A DNA stretch of 64,000 nt from Stenotrophomonas raiganjensis (SeqCode) (lineage in GTDB: Bacteria; Pseudomonadota; Gammaproteobacteria; Xanthomonadales; Xanthomonadaceae), in contig NZ_JAUTXR010000120.1 in the NCBI RefSeq assembly GCF_030658505.1, positions 37,034 to 101,033 of the forward strand. Direction: 5' to 3'. Position 1 is the first letter of the stretch; each line of letters starts with the position of its first letter. The position numbers and the translations under genes were made by a program. The notes below the pieces were generated by a model. It did no database searches. It was given only the letters and a program-made list of their open reading frames with translations, and had not been told where the DNA came from. This document shows, in pieces, positions 16,604-24,546 of this stretch.

Positions 16604-16888
16604 ATGAAAGCGCTTCTTCTGATTCCAGCCCTGTTGGTGCTGTCCGCCTGTGCCAACCAGCACCAGGCCGCTGCGCGTGCCGATACGGCGGCCACTTCGC
16701 CCGCCACGCCGAAGGTCGGTGGCGACCGCGATGCCCACGGTTGCATCGGCTCGGCCGGCTACCAGTGGTGCGAGCACAGCCAGCGCTGCGAGCGTCCGTG
16801 GGAACTGGCACAGGCGCAGGGCCTGGCGAACACCGCCGAAGCCATCGATGCCTACTGCGCGAAGCCGGCCAGCCCGGCACGCAAGTGA
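16604..16888 (+). CDS. small Cys-rich lipoprotein
   Basis: A 94-residue lipoprotein. The signal peptide MKALLLIPALLVLSAC ends in a lipobox (LSAC). The mature part has a linker and then GCIGSAGYQWCEHSQRCERPWE, a compact motif with three Cys and two Trp found at the ends of various small bacterial lipoproteins. Envelope location is well supported, function is not known. Confidence 0.75.
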   Translation: MKALLLIPALLVLSACANQHQAAARADTAATSPATPKVGGDRDAHGCIGSAGYQWCEHSQRCERPWELAQAQGLANTAEAIDAYCAKPASPARK

Positions 16889-16897
16889 GCCGCGCGC

Positions 16898-17131
16898 ATG
16901 GCTGAGTTGAGTCCATTGCCTGCCCTCGCGCCCGGCCGCTACCGCCACTTCAAGGGTGGCGAGTACGAAGTGATCGACATCGTCCGCAGCAGCGAGACGC
17001 TGGAGCCATTGGTCCTGTACCGCGCCCTCTATGGCGAAGGCGGCCTGTGGGTCCGCCCCTATCCGATGTTCGTCGAGCAGGTGCCCGGCGAACACGGGCC
17101 GCAGCCGCGCTTCGCCCGCATCGACGCCTGA
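16898..17131 (+). CDS. DUF1653 domain-containing protein
   Basis: A 77-residue protein that is almost entirely one DUF1653 domain: GRYRHFKGGEYEVID, SSETLEPLVLYRALYG and LWVRPYPMF. It is a small soluble fold of unknown role. It starts 9 bp after the lipoprotein gene and is probably cotranscribed with it. Confidence 0.85.
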   Translation: MAELSPLPALAPGRYRHFKGGEYEVIDIVRSSETLEPLVLYRALYGEGGLWVRPYPMFVEQVPGEHGPQPRFARIDA

Positions 17132-17181
17132 GCGTTCCGCCGGTTGCGGCCGGCAAGCACAGCGACCTGCTGGGCCTGCGC

Positions 17182-17204
17182 TACAATCGTACCGTCCAGT
17201 CGGT
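17182..17204 (+). promoter_or_regulatory. promoter -10 and candidate TetR operator
   Basis: TACAAT at 17182-17187 resembles a -10 box, and ACCGTCCAGTCGGT at 17191-17204 is an inverted repeat (ACCG/CGGT) just after it. A repressor bound there would block transcription of the tetR-smr pair, a common autoregulatory layout. No good -35 box is visible. Confidence 0.45.
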
Positions 17205-17215
17205 TTCTTCCCTCC

Positions 17216-17788
17216 ATGTCCGCATCTCCTTCCCGCTCACGCCGCAAGGCGCCTGAAAGCGTGCGCCAGTCGCTGCTGCACGCCACCATTGAAGTCATCG
17301 GCCAGAAGGGGCTGGTGGCGCTGACCGTACAGGACGTTGCGCACGCCGCAGGCGTCAGCAAGGGCGCGCTGTTCCATCATTTCAGCAGCAAGCAGGCACT
17401 GGTCGACGAGGCCATCGGCGCACTCATCGCCGAGTTCGAAGCACGGGTACGTGCCCTGCTGCGGGAAAATCCGGCGACGCATGGCCGCTTCAGCCGGGCC
17501 TATGTACAAGCCAACTTCGAACACCTGCTGGAGCAGGAACGGGACCACGACATCGGCCTGACCCTCGGCAACCTGATGGAGCCGGGCCTGCTGCTGCACT
17601 GGCGCAGCTGGAAGCGCGCGATGCTGGCCGAATTCCCCGACGAAGCCAACGACCCGCGCCTGTATGCAGCGCGCTGCGCGGCAGATGGCTACTGGGCCAC
17701 CGCCTACGGACGCCCGCTGGACGAAGCGGAGCGCGTCAACGCGCTGGCGATGGCCGAGCAGGCCCTGAAACTGTGCGATCCGCTGTGA
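17216..17788 (+). CDS. TetR/AcrR family transcriptional regulator
   Basis: A 190-residue regulator. The helix-turn-helix is LTVQDVAHAAGVSKGALFHHFSSK (about residues 33-56, last positions HHFSSK). The rest is an alpha-helical ligand domain of usual size. The start at 17216 is chosen because the conserved domain begins soon after and a candidate operator lies just upstream. The SMR transporter gene follows 13 bp downstream, so it probably represses itself and that efflux gene until a cationic ligand binds. Confidence 0.88.
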   Translation: MSASPSRSRRKAPESVRQSLLHATIEVIGQKGLVALTVQDVAHAAGVSKGALFHHFSSKQALVDEAIGALIAEFEARVRALLRENPATHGRFSRAYVQANFEHLLEQERDHDIGLTLGNLMEPGLLLHWRSWKRAMLAEFPDEANDPRLYAARCAADGYWATAYGRPLDEAERVNALAMAEQALKLCDPL

Positions 17789-17801
17789 ACCGGAGCCCGC
17801 G

Positions 17802-18134
17802 ATGAATCCTTACGCCTGTCTCGCCGCCGCGATCGTACTGGAAGTGATCGCCACCTCGCTGCTGAAGGCCTCCGAGGGAATGAGCCGGCTGGGACCCACG
17901 CTGGGTGCCCTTGCCGGCTACGGACTGTGCTTCTACCTGCTGTCGATGACAATGAAATCGATACCGACCGGCATCGCCTATGCCATCTGGTCCGGCGTCG
18001 GCATCGTGCTGATCTCGCTGATCGGGCTGGTGGTCTTCAAGCAGCGCCTGGATGCGCCGGCGCTGATCGGCATCGGCCTGATCTGTGCCGGCGTACTGGT
18101 GATCAACCTGTTCTCGCGCAGCAGCGCACACTGA
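17802..18134 (+). CDS. small multidrug resistance (SMR) efflux protein
   Basis: A 110-residue, four-helix inner-membrane protein of the EmrE type. The essential membrane Glu is at position 14 (AAIVLEVIATS). YAIWSGVGIVLISLIG is the conserved third-helix segment. It acts as a dimer exchanging protons for lipophilic cations such as quaternary ammonium compounds. Pairing with the upstream TetR gene supports a drug-induced role, though guanidinium export (Gdx) is possible for this fold. Confidence 0.88.
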   Translation: MNPYACLAAAIVLEVIATSLLKASEGMSRLGPTLGALAGYGLCFYLLSMTMKSIPTGIAYAIWSGVGIVLISLIGLVVFKQRLDAPALIGIGLICAGVLVINLFSRSSAH

Positions 18135-18156
18135 GCACGCTGCTGCGCGACACGCG

Positions 18157-18330
18157 CTAGCTGACCTTCTTCGCCACGGTCATGCCAAGCAGGAACAGCA
18201 CCACGGCGATGATGATGCCGGCCCAGAACAGGAACTTGGCGATGCCGACGGCGGCACCGGCAATGCCACCGAAGCCGAGCACGCCCGCAATGACGCCGAT
18301 GACGGCGAAGATGATGGCCCACTTGATCAT
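18157..18330 (-). CDS. DUF1328 (YtjA-like) small membrane protein
   Basis: A 57-residue protein starting [20 protein letters not shown], then [15 protein letters not shown]. It has two hydrophobic helices with Gly-rich faces and ends in VAKKVS. This matches the DUF1328/YtjA family of small membrane proteins seen with stress genes. AAAGG lies upstream of the ATG. The molecular function is unknown. Confidence 0.85.
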   Translation of the reverse strand: MIKWAIIFAVIGVIAGVLGFGGIAGAAVGIAKFLFWAGIIIAVVLFLLGMTVAKKVS

Positions 18331-18424
18331 GTCAAACCTTTCCCCGCGGGGACTGCGTACTGGATGATCAGGCTAGGCCGTAGCCGATGCGGCAGTCGTG
18401 AACAGGCCGCGTGCGCGGCGTGAA

Positions 18425-19066
18425 TCATCGCGGACGGAAGCGCAGCAGCGCGACGGCAAACGCCAGGAACACGCTGCCCACCAATCGCTCGAACCAGCGC
18501 CGTGCAAACGGCTTGGCCAGCCAGCGGCGCAGGCCATGGCCACCGGCTGCATACATCACATACCAGAACAGTTCGCAGGCGGCGAAGGTGGCCACCAGCA
18601 CGCTGTACTGCAGCGCCTGGCCGCGTGACGGATCGACGAACTGCGGCAGGAACGCCGCCGCGAACAACAGCAGCTTGGGATTGCTCAGACCCACCAGAAG
18701 GCCGCCACGGAACACCTTCCACGCGCCCAGCGACGCCGCAACCGGCAGCGCGGCATCGACCGTCACCGGTGGTGCTGGCCGGCAACTGTCACGCCATGCC
18801 TTCAGGCCCAGCCAGGCCAGATAGGCCACGCCCAGGTAGCGCAGCACCTCGAACAGCATCGGCGAGGAATGCAGCAGCGCGCTCAGGCCTGCTGCGGAGG
18901 CCGCCAGCACCAGCAGCATTGCCAGCAGGCAGCCGGCCATCGCCGGCACGCTGCCGCGGAACCCGAGCCCGACGCTGCGGCCAAGGATATGCAGCATGTT
19001 CGGCCCCGGCGTGCCACACAGAACGAACACCGTGGCGAGGAACCACCACCAGGTATGCAGGGCCAT
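18425..19066 (-). CDS. LysE family translocator
   Basis: About 213 residues with five to six membrane helices. CGTPGPNML near residue 20 and LLVGLSNPKLLLFAAAFLPQF in the middle are the LysE/RhtB signature segments. These proteins export amino acids or homoserine lactones; substrate not evident. Met codons at 19066, 19075 and 19093 are all possible starts; 19066 places the first helix right at the N-terminus. Confidence 0.85.
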   Translation of the reverse strand: MALHTWWWFLATVFVLCGTPGPNMLHILGRSVGLGFRGSVPAMAGCLLAMLLVLAASAAGLSALLHSSPMLFEVLRYLGVAYLAWLGLKAWRDSCRPAPPVTVDAALPVAASLGAWKVFRGGLLVGLSNPKLLLFAAAFLPQFVDPSRGQALQYSVLVATFAACELFWYVMYAAGGHGLRRWLAKPFARRWFERLVGSVFLAFAVALLRFRPR

Positions 19067-19221
19067 AGCGCACATCCACTTCAGAAGACCCAACCAGCAT
19101 AGAGTGCGCCTGCAGCGCGCGGCACATACAGCACAACATGGATACGGTGGTTACAGATCGCCGCCATCGGCAACCGGATGCCATCTGTGCTGCAATGAGG
19201 GCTCCTGGCATGGAGCTGTGC

Positions 19222-19914
19222 ATGAAGACCCTCGGCCTGATCGGCGGCATGAGCTGGGAAAGCTCGGCCCAGTACTACCGGCTCATCAACGAGGACGTGC
19301 GACAGCGCCTCGGTGGCGCACATTCGGCACAACTGCTGCTGTGGTCGGTGGATTTTGCCGGCATCAAGCAGCTGCAGCATGACGGCGACTGGGCTGCACT
19401 GGGCAACCATATGGTTGACGCCGCACGGCGCCTGCAGGCCGGTGGCGCCGATCTGCTGCTGGTCTGCACCAACACCATGCACACGCTGGCTGACCGCATC
19501 GAGGCGGCCTGCCCACTGCCGCTGCTGCATATCGCCGACCCCACCGCCCAGGCCATCGTGCAGGCAGGCGCACGCAAGGTGGGCCTGCTCGGCACCGCCT
19601 TCACCATGGAGCAGGACTTCTACCGCGGCCGGCTGCAGGATCGCTTCGGCCTGGAAGTGCTGGTGCCAGATGCCGATGATCGGCGCAGCGTGCACGACAT
19701 CATCTACCAGGAGCTGATTGCCGGCGTGGTCAGCGAGCACTCGCGGCAGGTCTATGCCGGCGTGATCGCGCGACTGGTGGCGCGCGGTGCCGAAGCGATC
19801 ATCCTTGGCTGTACCGAAATCATGCTGCTGGTGCGGCCGGAGGACAGTGCCGTGCCGCTGTTCGATACCACGGCCCTGCATGCGCGGGCCGCGGTGGACG
19901 CGGCGCTGGCCTGA
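19222..19914 (+). CDS. aspartate/glutamate racemase family protein
   Basis: A 230-residue cofactor-independent racemase of the YgeA/aspartate racemase group. KTLGLIGGMSWESS opens the protein. The two catalytic cysteines are in VCTNTMH (C82) and LGCTEI (C197), both present. It interconverts the L and D forms of Asp or related amino acids. The start at 19222 follows GGAG and fits the family start; upstream Met codons would add an unmatched tail. Confidence 0.9.
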   Translation: MKTLGLIGGMSWESSAQYYRLINEDVRQRLGGAHSAQLLLWSVDFAGIKQLQHDGDWAALGNHMVDAARRLQAGGADLLLVCTNTMHTLADRIEAACPLPLLHIADPTAQAIVQAGARKVGLLGTAFTMEQDFYRGRLQDRFGLEVLVPDADDRRSVHDIIYQELIAGVVSEHSRQVYAGVIARLVARGAEAIILGCTEIMLLVRPEDSAVPLFDTTALHARAAVDAALA

Positions 19915-19942
19915 TCCCTCCCACGTGCGATGCGGCGCGGTA

Positions 19943-20338
19943 TCAGTCCGCGCCCTGCACTTCCAGCGCGGTGATCAGCCAATCGACCACGGCCTGCGAA
20001 TCACACAGAAAGAAAATCGCATCGCCGGAACGCGCCTCGGTAAGCAGCCGGTAGACGGTGATCGCCACCGCCGACTGGTTGGCGATGAACACTTCCGGGC
20101 TGCGCGGCCCTTCGCTGTGGCCGGCAACTGCGTGCAGCGCCTTGCGTGCGGCCACGGTCGCAGCCGGGTCCGCGCTGCGGGTCAGTTCCGGCCCGCGCAG
20201 GCCCCAGGCAATGAACACATGCTTGCCCTTGAACGTGGTGTCCAGGACCCGCACCTCGGCGCCGCCTGCGTCGGCCGAGCGATGAATGACGGTACTGCTG
20301 ATCAACGCAACCCCCTGTGGTCGTCGTGGTCCGCGCAT
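19943..20338 (-). CDS. conserved hypothetical protein
   Basis: Up to 131 residues. The well-formed part begins around LISSTVIHRS and continues with VRVLDTTFKGKHVFIAWG and DAIFFLCDSQAVVDWLITALEVQ. It looks like a compact soluble alpha/beta protein. The Met at 20338 is the nearest ATG, but a TTG about 30 bp inside may be the true start. Convergent with the racemase gene. Family not recognised. Confidence 0.6.
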   Translation of the reverse strand: MRGPRRPQGVALISSTVIHRSADAGGAEVRVLDTTFKGKHVFIAWGLRGPELTRSADPAATVAARKALHAVAGHSEGPRSPEVFIANQSAVAITVYRLLTEARSGDAIFFLCDSQAVVDWLITALEVQGAD

Positions 20339-20580
20339 CCTCCCCCGCAGGCCGCCCGCACACCCGTGACGGCAGCCACAGGCTGCGCCGACAGGCGTGG
20401 AAGACATGTAAGAAGGTGTAAACCGATGCAATCGGATGTGCAGCGATGATACGGGATGTAAGCCTCTGCATGGGCCCGTGCGCACTACTAAATCCCTACT
20501 GAGCCACTTCCGGAACGATACGTTCCGACGGCCCCGTGCTGGGTCATTCTTGCCGCCCGAATCCCCGCTCGAGGCTCCCC

Positions 20581-21090
20581 ATGACCCTTCGCCCGCTGCT
20601 GCCGATCACCGCCGCCGCCCTTGCCCTGCTGCTGGCCGCCACCGCCGTGGCCGCCCAGGACTACGACACTGATCACATTCCAGCGCTGCGCTGCGAATCC
20701 CAGTTCAACAAGACCGAGCAATGCCGCATCGAGGGCCCGATGCGCCTGGCCAGGCAGTTGTCGGTCACCCGCTGCGTGGAAAACCAGAACTGGGGCCAGA
20801 GCCGCCGCACGTTGTGGGTGACCGACGGCTGCCGCGCAGAGTTCGTCGCCGACGGGTACGGGCGCTGGCCGGGACGTGGCCGCGGCGGTGATCGCGACAA
20901 CGAAGGCGAACGCCTGGTCTGCGAGTCCTACGAGAACAAGGACAAGGAGTGCCGCGTCCGCGTGCGCCACGAGGTACGGCTGGTCAGGCAGAAATCGGTG
21001 ACGGCGTGCATCGAGGACCAGAACTGGGGCTGGGACCGCCGCGGCATCTGGGTCAGTGACGGCTGCCGCGCCGAATTCCGCGTGTATTGA
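20581..21090 (+). CDS. DUF3011 domain-containing secreted protein (second copy)
   Basis: A 169-residue protein with signal peptide PITAAALALLLAATAVAA. It has two Cys-bearing units (RCESQFNKTEQCRIEG...WVTDGCRAEF and CESYENKDKECRV...WGWDRRGIWVSDGCRAEF) joined by a short Gly/Arg linker. It is a paralogue of the protein at 15308-15862, closest in the second unit. Probably periplasmic; function unknown. Upstream at 20512-20528 lies the small palindrome CGGAACG-ATA-CGTTCCG, which may be regulatory. Confidence 0.85.
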   Translation: MTLRPLLPITAAALALLLAATAVAAQDYDTDHIPALRCESQFNKTEQCRIEGPMRLARQLSVTRCVENQNWGQSRRTLWVTDGCRAEFVADGYGRWPGRGRGGDRDNEGERLVCESYENKDKECRVRVRHEVRLVRQKSVTACIEDQNWGWDRRGIWVSDGCRAEFRVY

Positions 21091-21271
21091 CTGCCGACCA
21101 CACGCTGGCTGCGGCGCTTGCTCATGCGCACGCCATCGCGCTGCGGGGCCACGGCAGGCGCTTCACTTCGCCCCATGCACCCAATACCGGCTTGCAACGC
21201 TTGCTCGCCGCGCCCGGTTTCATCGACCGCAGCACCGTGCATGGCCTGGACGAAGGCGATCCAGCGCGGAT

Positions 21272-21613
21272 CTACCGCTTTGCCGGCAGCTGATCGAGAT
21301 ACGCGGTCACCCTGGTATCCAGCAGCTCCATCAGCACCGGATCCATGCAGCGATAGTCGTCAGGAATCTCGAGGCAATGCAGGCGCTTATGCTCCAGCAG
21401 CCGCGCGTATACGGCCTGCAGGCGATGCTGGTGCTTGGCCTCCATCACGAAGATGACATCGGCCCAGCGGATATCCGCTGGGCCGATGGGACGCCGTGCA
21501 TGCGGGCTGGTGCCGGCCGACAGCGCAGTGAAGCCGGACCGCCGGCGCCACATGGCTTCGGCGGTCGGGCTGCGCAGCTGGTTGCGGCTGCAGACGAACA
21601 GCAGGTTGATCAT
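21272..21613 (-). CDS. low molecular weight protein tyrosine phosphatase-like protein
   Basis: A 113-residue protein beginning MINLLFVCSRNQLRSPTAE. This contains the CX5R loop (C8, R14) with the following Ser of small tyrosine phosphatases. The general-acid Asp region is less standard: WADVIFVME and EIPDDY occur, but the usual DPY near the end is missing. That subgroup is often annotated only as phosphatase-family. Its ATG overlaps the stop of the next gene upstream (ATGA). Confidence 0.78.
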   Translation of the reverse strand: MINLLFVCSRNQLRSPTAEAMWRRRSGFTALSAGTSPHARRPIGPADIRWADVIFVMEAKHQHRLQAVYARLLEHKRLHCLEIPDDYRCMDPVLMELLDTRVTAYLDQLPAKR

Positions 21614-21810
21614 TCCTGTTCCTGCAGTTGGCGGGCGCTGAGGACTGGATAGGTGAAGCCCAGCTGGCGTGCGCGCGCGAGCTTGGCATCGCGCGTATAC
21701 AGCAGCTTCCAGTTCTTCTCGGGCTTGTAGCTGTAGGCGGTCGTGGCGCGGTCGCCACCACGGTTGCGGGACTGGCTGCGACGCCAGGCACGGCTTCTTG
21801 CAGATTCCAT
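21610..21810 (-). CDS. small basic hypothetical protein
   Basis: A 66-residue, Arg/Lys-rich protein with SYKPEKNWKLLYTRDAKLARARQLGFTYP as its well-formed part (positions about 27-55). It overlaps the phosphatase-like gene by 4 bp (ATGA), so the two are translationally coupled. Family not recognised; the basic character would fit nucleic-acid binding but that is a guess. Confidence 0.6.
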   Translation of the reverse strand: MESARSRAWRRSQSRNRGGDRATTAYSYKPEKNWKLLYTRDAKLARARQLGFTYPVLSARQLQEQE

Positions 21811-21882
21811 GATGTGTTCTCGTGAGTACCGGGTTCAGCAGCCGCGGTAATACGAGTTGCGCGCAGCATACACCGCACGTAC

Positions 21883-21912
21883 AAAAAAGCCCACGCATTG
21901 CTGCGCAGGCTT
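21883..21912 (-). terminator. terminator next to the broken tRNA-Pro end
   Basis: In minus orientation GCCTGCGCA...TGCGTGGGC forms a hairpin with a small internal loop, followed by six T. It lies 15 bp beyond the tRNA-Pro 3' fragment, as a tRNA terminator should, and so looks like the original one. Confidence 0.55.
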
Positions 21913-21927
21913 CTTGATTCATCACAG

Positions 21928-21977
21928 TGGTCGGGACGGCGGATTCGAACCGCCCCCTCCGCCCCCAGGCATCGTTG
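21928..21977 (-). pseudogene. tRNA-Pro 3' fragment (partial, degenerate)
   Basis: On the minus strand this reads TGCCTGGGGG, then GGCGGTTCGAATCCGCC (an intact T arm), GTCCCGA and CCA. It matches the 3' half of the intact tRNA-Pro(GGG) at 23738-23814 with scattered differences, and the 5' half is absent. It is in the same orientation as the intact gene. This is the pattern left by integration into a tRNA 3' end, with later decay. Confidence 0.6.
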
Positions 21978-22142
21978 CAGATGGGCCCATCCTGTTGAAC
22001 TGCGAGGGTTTCAGGCCTCCCATTCGCCTCCAGAAAATGCAGGCTGCCATGCATTCAATCAGGCCCTTACGCGTGGCCAAGGTGGAATCAGTTGAAGGCA
22101 CTTCTGCCGACAACTGATCCAGGAAGGTCCCAGGAAAAGCAA

Positions 22143-23342
22143 TTACAGCGGCCGCCCGATACCATTGCAGGCAGCAGGATTGTTCAGCGCCGTGCTCCTG
22201 GATGCGACCGCGAAGTGCTCCCGGATCGCATCGCGCCATGCCTTGGTCAGTGGGATGAAACCATGAGCGCTCAGGGGCGCATCATTGTTGCCGTCGGCGC
22301 CGGTGTTGTAATGCCTGAACAGGAAGCCGCGCAAGCGAGCACCCACATGGACATCCTTGTAGCACTGGCCAAACACAAAACTTGTGTATCCAACAATCGG
22401 ATAGCCCGTGCTCGGGTTGCCAAACACCGGGACCCAGTTGGCTGGATTATCGGCGGCAGCACCCCTCGGCGGAGCCACGGTCTCGATGGTGGCCTGAACG
22501 TTTACGTCGCCTGGCGAGAACCCCTTGACGGTGGCGATCCTGGTCGCGTCTGCCAGGTTCGGGACCACATCCGGGCCGACATAGCCGATTCTGCCTTCAA
22601 GGGCATACACCGCGTTGTAGTGCGATGCATCGCCCATGCTCGGAGCTGCGACAAAATTCACCGGAGTGTTGCTGCCATAGATGCTCTTGGCAAACACATC
22701 TGCAAAGTTCGACTGCACCGAGAACGCCGGCACACCGTTGCTCAGCTTCAGTGTGGTGCCTGAGACATCGGCTGGTTGGCAAGCGGAGGTCAGGAAGCGG
22801 GTCAGAATTTCACTGGCTCCGCTGCTTTCAGGACGATACACAACGGAGATGTGCCCGGCGCGACCCGAGCCAGCCAGCTGGCTCCAGTTATTGATCTTGC
22901 CGGAGAAGATGCCGCATATCTGCGTCACATTCAGGTCCAGCGCGGGACCGCCCTTGTTGAAGGGAATCACAATCGGCATCAGTGCCGACGGGACCTGTAT
23001 CAACGGGCCGTAACGGTTGGCATCTCCAGCAACGTTGTAGGTGTTGTTGTAGGTGCTGAGCTCTGCGCTGCTCAGCACCGAGTCGCTGCCAGCAAAATGC
23101 ACGGTGCCGGTGGTCGAGAACAGCGCCGTGTTGTTCTCCAGAAACGCCTTCTTGCCAGTGCCAGAACCTGTCACGGCGTAGCTGAAGTTGGCTGGCAGGA
23201 TGCTGTCATCCGAACCCTTGTAGAGGGTGGCCGGTATCGAGGCACCGCCTCCAGTGACATTGACAGTCTGTGCCGAAGCGGCAGCAACGGTAGCGAACAG
23301 AGCGGTAGCAGCCAGCGCAGCCATGGTTGTGTGCTTGTACAT
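22143..23342 (-). CDS. DING/PstS-family phosphate-binding protein
   Basis: A 399-residue exported protein. After a signal peptide ending ASAQ, the mature start TVNVTGGGASIPATLYKG matches the DINGGGATLP start of DING proteins. VTGSGTGKKAFLENN, HFAGSDSVL and YRPESSGASE are the phosphate-ligand segments of the PstS fold. Four cysteines (QICGIFSG, SACQPAD, GQCYKD, AACNGIGRP) sit where DING proteins form two disulfides. The end NDAPLSAHGFIPL...NGIGRPL is also typical. Known relatives bind phosphate tightly or act as alkaline phosphatases. It lies alone, framed by two tRNA-Pro 3' ends, with no pst genes nearby. Start at 23342 follows GGAAAAG; 23354 is possible. Confidence 0.85.
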   Translation of the reverse strand: MYKHTTMAALAATALFATVAAASAQTVNVTGGGASIPATLYKGSDDSILPANFSYAVTGSGTGKKAFLENNTALFSTTGTVHFAGSDSVLSSAELSTYNNTYNVAGDANRYGPLIQVPSALMPIVIPFNKGGPALDLNVTQICGIFSGKINNWSQLAGSGRAGHISVVYRPESSGASEILTRFLTSACQPADVSGTTLKLSNGVPAFSVQSNFADVFAKSIYGSNTPVNFVAAPSMGDASHYNAVYALEGRIGYVGPDVVPNLADATRIATVKGFSPGDVNVQATIETVAPPRGAAADNPANWVPVFGNPSTGYPIVGYTSFVFGQCYKDVHVGARLRGFLFRHYNTGADGNNDAPLSAHGFIPLTKAWRDAIREHFAVASRSTALNNPAACNGIGRPL

Positions 23343-23686
23343 GATCTTTTCCATTGAAGAGGGCCTACTACGAGGGAAAAACACCAAGGTCATGAATAGT
23401 CATCGCACTGCAGCTATCGCAAAGGGCTTCCTGCGACGACAACTGCAATTACATACTCGTACTCATCGATGACAGGCCGCCTAAGAAACCTATGGAGAAT
23501 CGTTGAGCCCAGCCCTCCTACCCATGCCAGCGCGGCACTGCTCACGCGCCCCGGGGGCTGATGGGGCACGGCAACGCATCGATGACGAGCATTACCTGGG
23601 GGGCCACGAAGCGCCGTGGCAGTCGGTTACCACGGGCATCGCGCTGCCGCGATAGTGGTGGAATAGTGGACACGTAGTGACCACAA
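23343..23686. other. upstream region of the DING gene
   Basis: No gene is visible. On the minus strand, one CTGTCAT (23469-23475) equals a Pho-box half-site, about 130 bp before the DING start, but no second copy at 11-bp spacing is present. The tRNA-proximal half is backbone-like in GC. Confidence 0.35.
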
Positions 23687-23720
23687 CGAAAAAGGGCCTG
23701 CACCGCATGGTGCAAGCCCT
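23687..23720 (-). terminator. terminator after tRNA-Pro
   Basis: In minus orientation AGGGCTTGCACC-ATGC-GGTGCAGGCCCT is a long stem with a bulge, followed by TTTTTCG. It lies 17 bp after the tRNA 3' end. Confidence 0.75.
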
Positions 23721-23737
23721 TGTTCTATCGCTGCTTT

Positions 23738-23814
23738 TGGTCGGGACGGCCGGATTCGAACCGACGACCCTCTGCCCCCCAGGCAGATGCGCTACCAGGC
23801 TGCGCTACGCCCCG
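23738..23814 (-). tRNA. tRNA-Pro(GGG)
   Basis: 77 nt, acceptor CGGGGCG with CGTCCCG, D arm GCGCAGCCTGGTAGCGC, anticodon stem TCTGC/GCAGA with loop CTGGGGG giving anticodon GGG, T loop GGTTCGAATCC, encoded CCA. It follows the merR gene at the end of the pheST-ihfA operon and is likely cotranscribed. Confidence 0.95.
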
Positions 23815-23882
23815 ACTGATGCTGCAATGTGCCCGCCAGTGTGGCGGGCCGTGAAGTATAGCGGATTACGATGGAAATGGGA

Positions 23883-24239
23883 TCAGCGGCGCAACAACTG
23901 CAGCACTTCTTCCAGCTCCATGCGCACCTGCTTGATGATCTGGTTGCTCAGCGCCGATTCCTCGCGGGCATCGGGACCGTCCAGGCGCAGGCGTGCACCG
24001 CCAATGGTGTAGCCCTGTTCGTACAGCAGGCTGCGGATCTGCCGCACCATCAGCACGTCATGGCGCTGGTAGTAGCGGCGGTTGCCCCGGCGCTTGGCCG
24101 GCTCAAGGCTGGGAAACTCGGTTTCCCAGTAGCGCAGGACGTGCGGCTTGACGTCGCACAGCTCGCTGACTTCACCAATGGTGAAGTAGCGCTTGGCCGG
24201 GATCGGCGGTAGTTCGCGGTTACTGCCCGGATCCAGCAT
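23883..24239 (-). CDS. MerR family transcriptional regulator
   Basis: A 118-residue protein with the MerR winged helix at residues about 17-85: [22 protein letters not shown] and [15 protein letters not shown]. The C-terminal helix is short and carries no metal-binding cysteines, so it is the small housekeeping type found downstream of ihfA in many gammaproteobacteria. Its ATG lies inside the end of ihfA (20-bp overlap), showing coupling. Confidence 0.9.
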   Translation of the reverse strand: MLDPGSNRELPPIPAKRYFTIGEVSELCDVKPHVLRYWETEFPSLEPAKRRGNRRYYQRHDVLMVRQIRSLLYEQGYTIGGARLRLDGPDAREESALSNQIIKQVRMELEEVLQLLRR

Positions 24240-24519
24240 AAGCTTCCACCCTCTCCTTGAGCTTCTGGCCCGGACGGAAGGTGACCACCGTACGGGCGGA
24301 AATCGGAATTTCCTCGCCGGTCTTGGGGTTGCGACCCGGGCGCTGGTTCTTGCGCCGCAGATCGAAATTACCGAAGCCCGACAGCTTCACCTGACGTCCC
24401 TGTTCCAATGCTTCACGCAGCACATCGAAAAACGCGTCGACGAATTCCTTGGCTTCCCGCTTGTTCAGACCGACTTCGTCGAACAGCTTTTCCGCCATCT
24501 CCGCCTTGGTCAATGCCAT
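24220..24519 (-). CDS. ihfA: integration host factor subunit alpha
   Basis: A 99-residue DNA-bending protein of the HU/IHF family. [24 protein letters not shown] is the N-terminal helical part and [22 protein letters not shown] is the beta-arm that inserts into the minor groove (Pro at the tip). It pairs with IhfB in recombination, replication and transcription. It lies 27 bp after pheT, the usual place. Confidence 0.97.
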   Translation of the reverse strand: MALTKAEMAEKLFDEVGLNKREAKEFVDAFFDVLREALEQGRQVKLSGFGNFDLRRKNQRPGRNPKTGEEIPISARTVVTFRPGQKLKERVEAYAGSGQ

Positions 24520-24546
24520 TGCCTGCTACCCCCGAGTGCTGCCCGC

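Noticed and set aside
21087..21293. A 68-codon frame from a TTG overlapping the DUF3011 stop
   Set aside because: TTG start without ribosome-binding site, no recognised family, and it overlaps the convergent phosphatase-like gene; possibly a gene remnant but not supportable.
22092..22763. Plus-strand frame opposite the DING gene
   Set aside because: Antisense shadow; the minus-strand frame has the signal peptide, the phosphate-binding segments and the cysteines.
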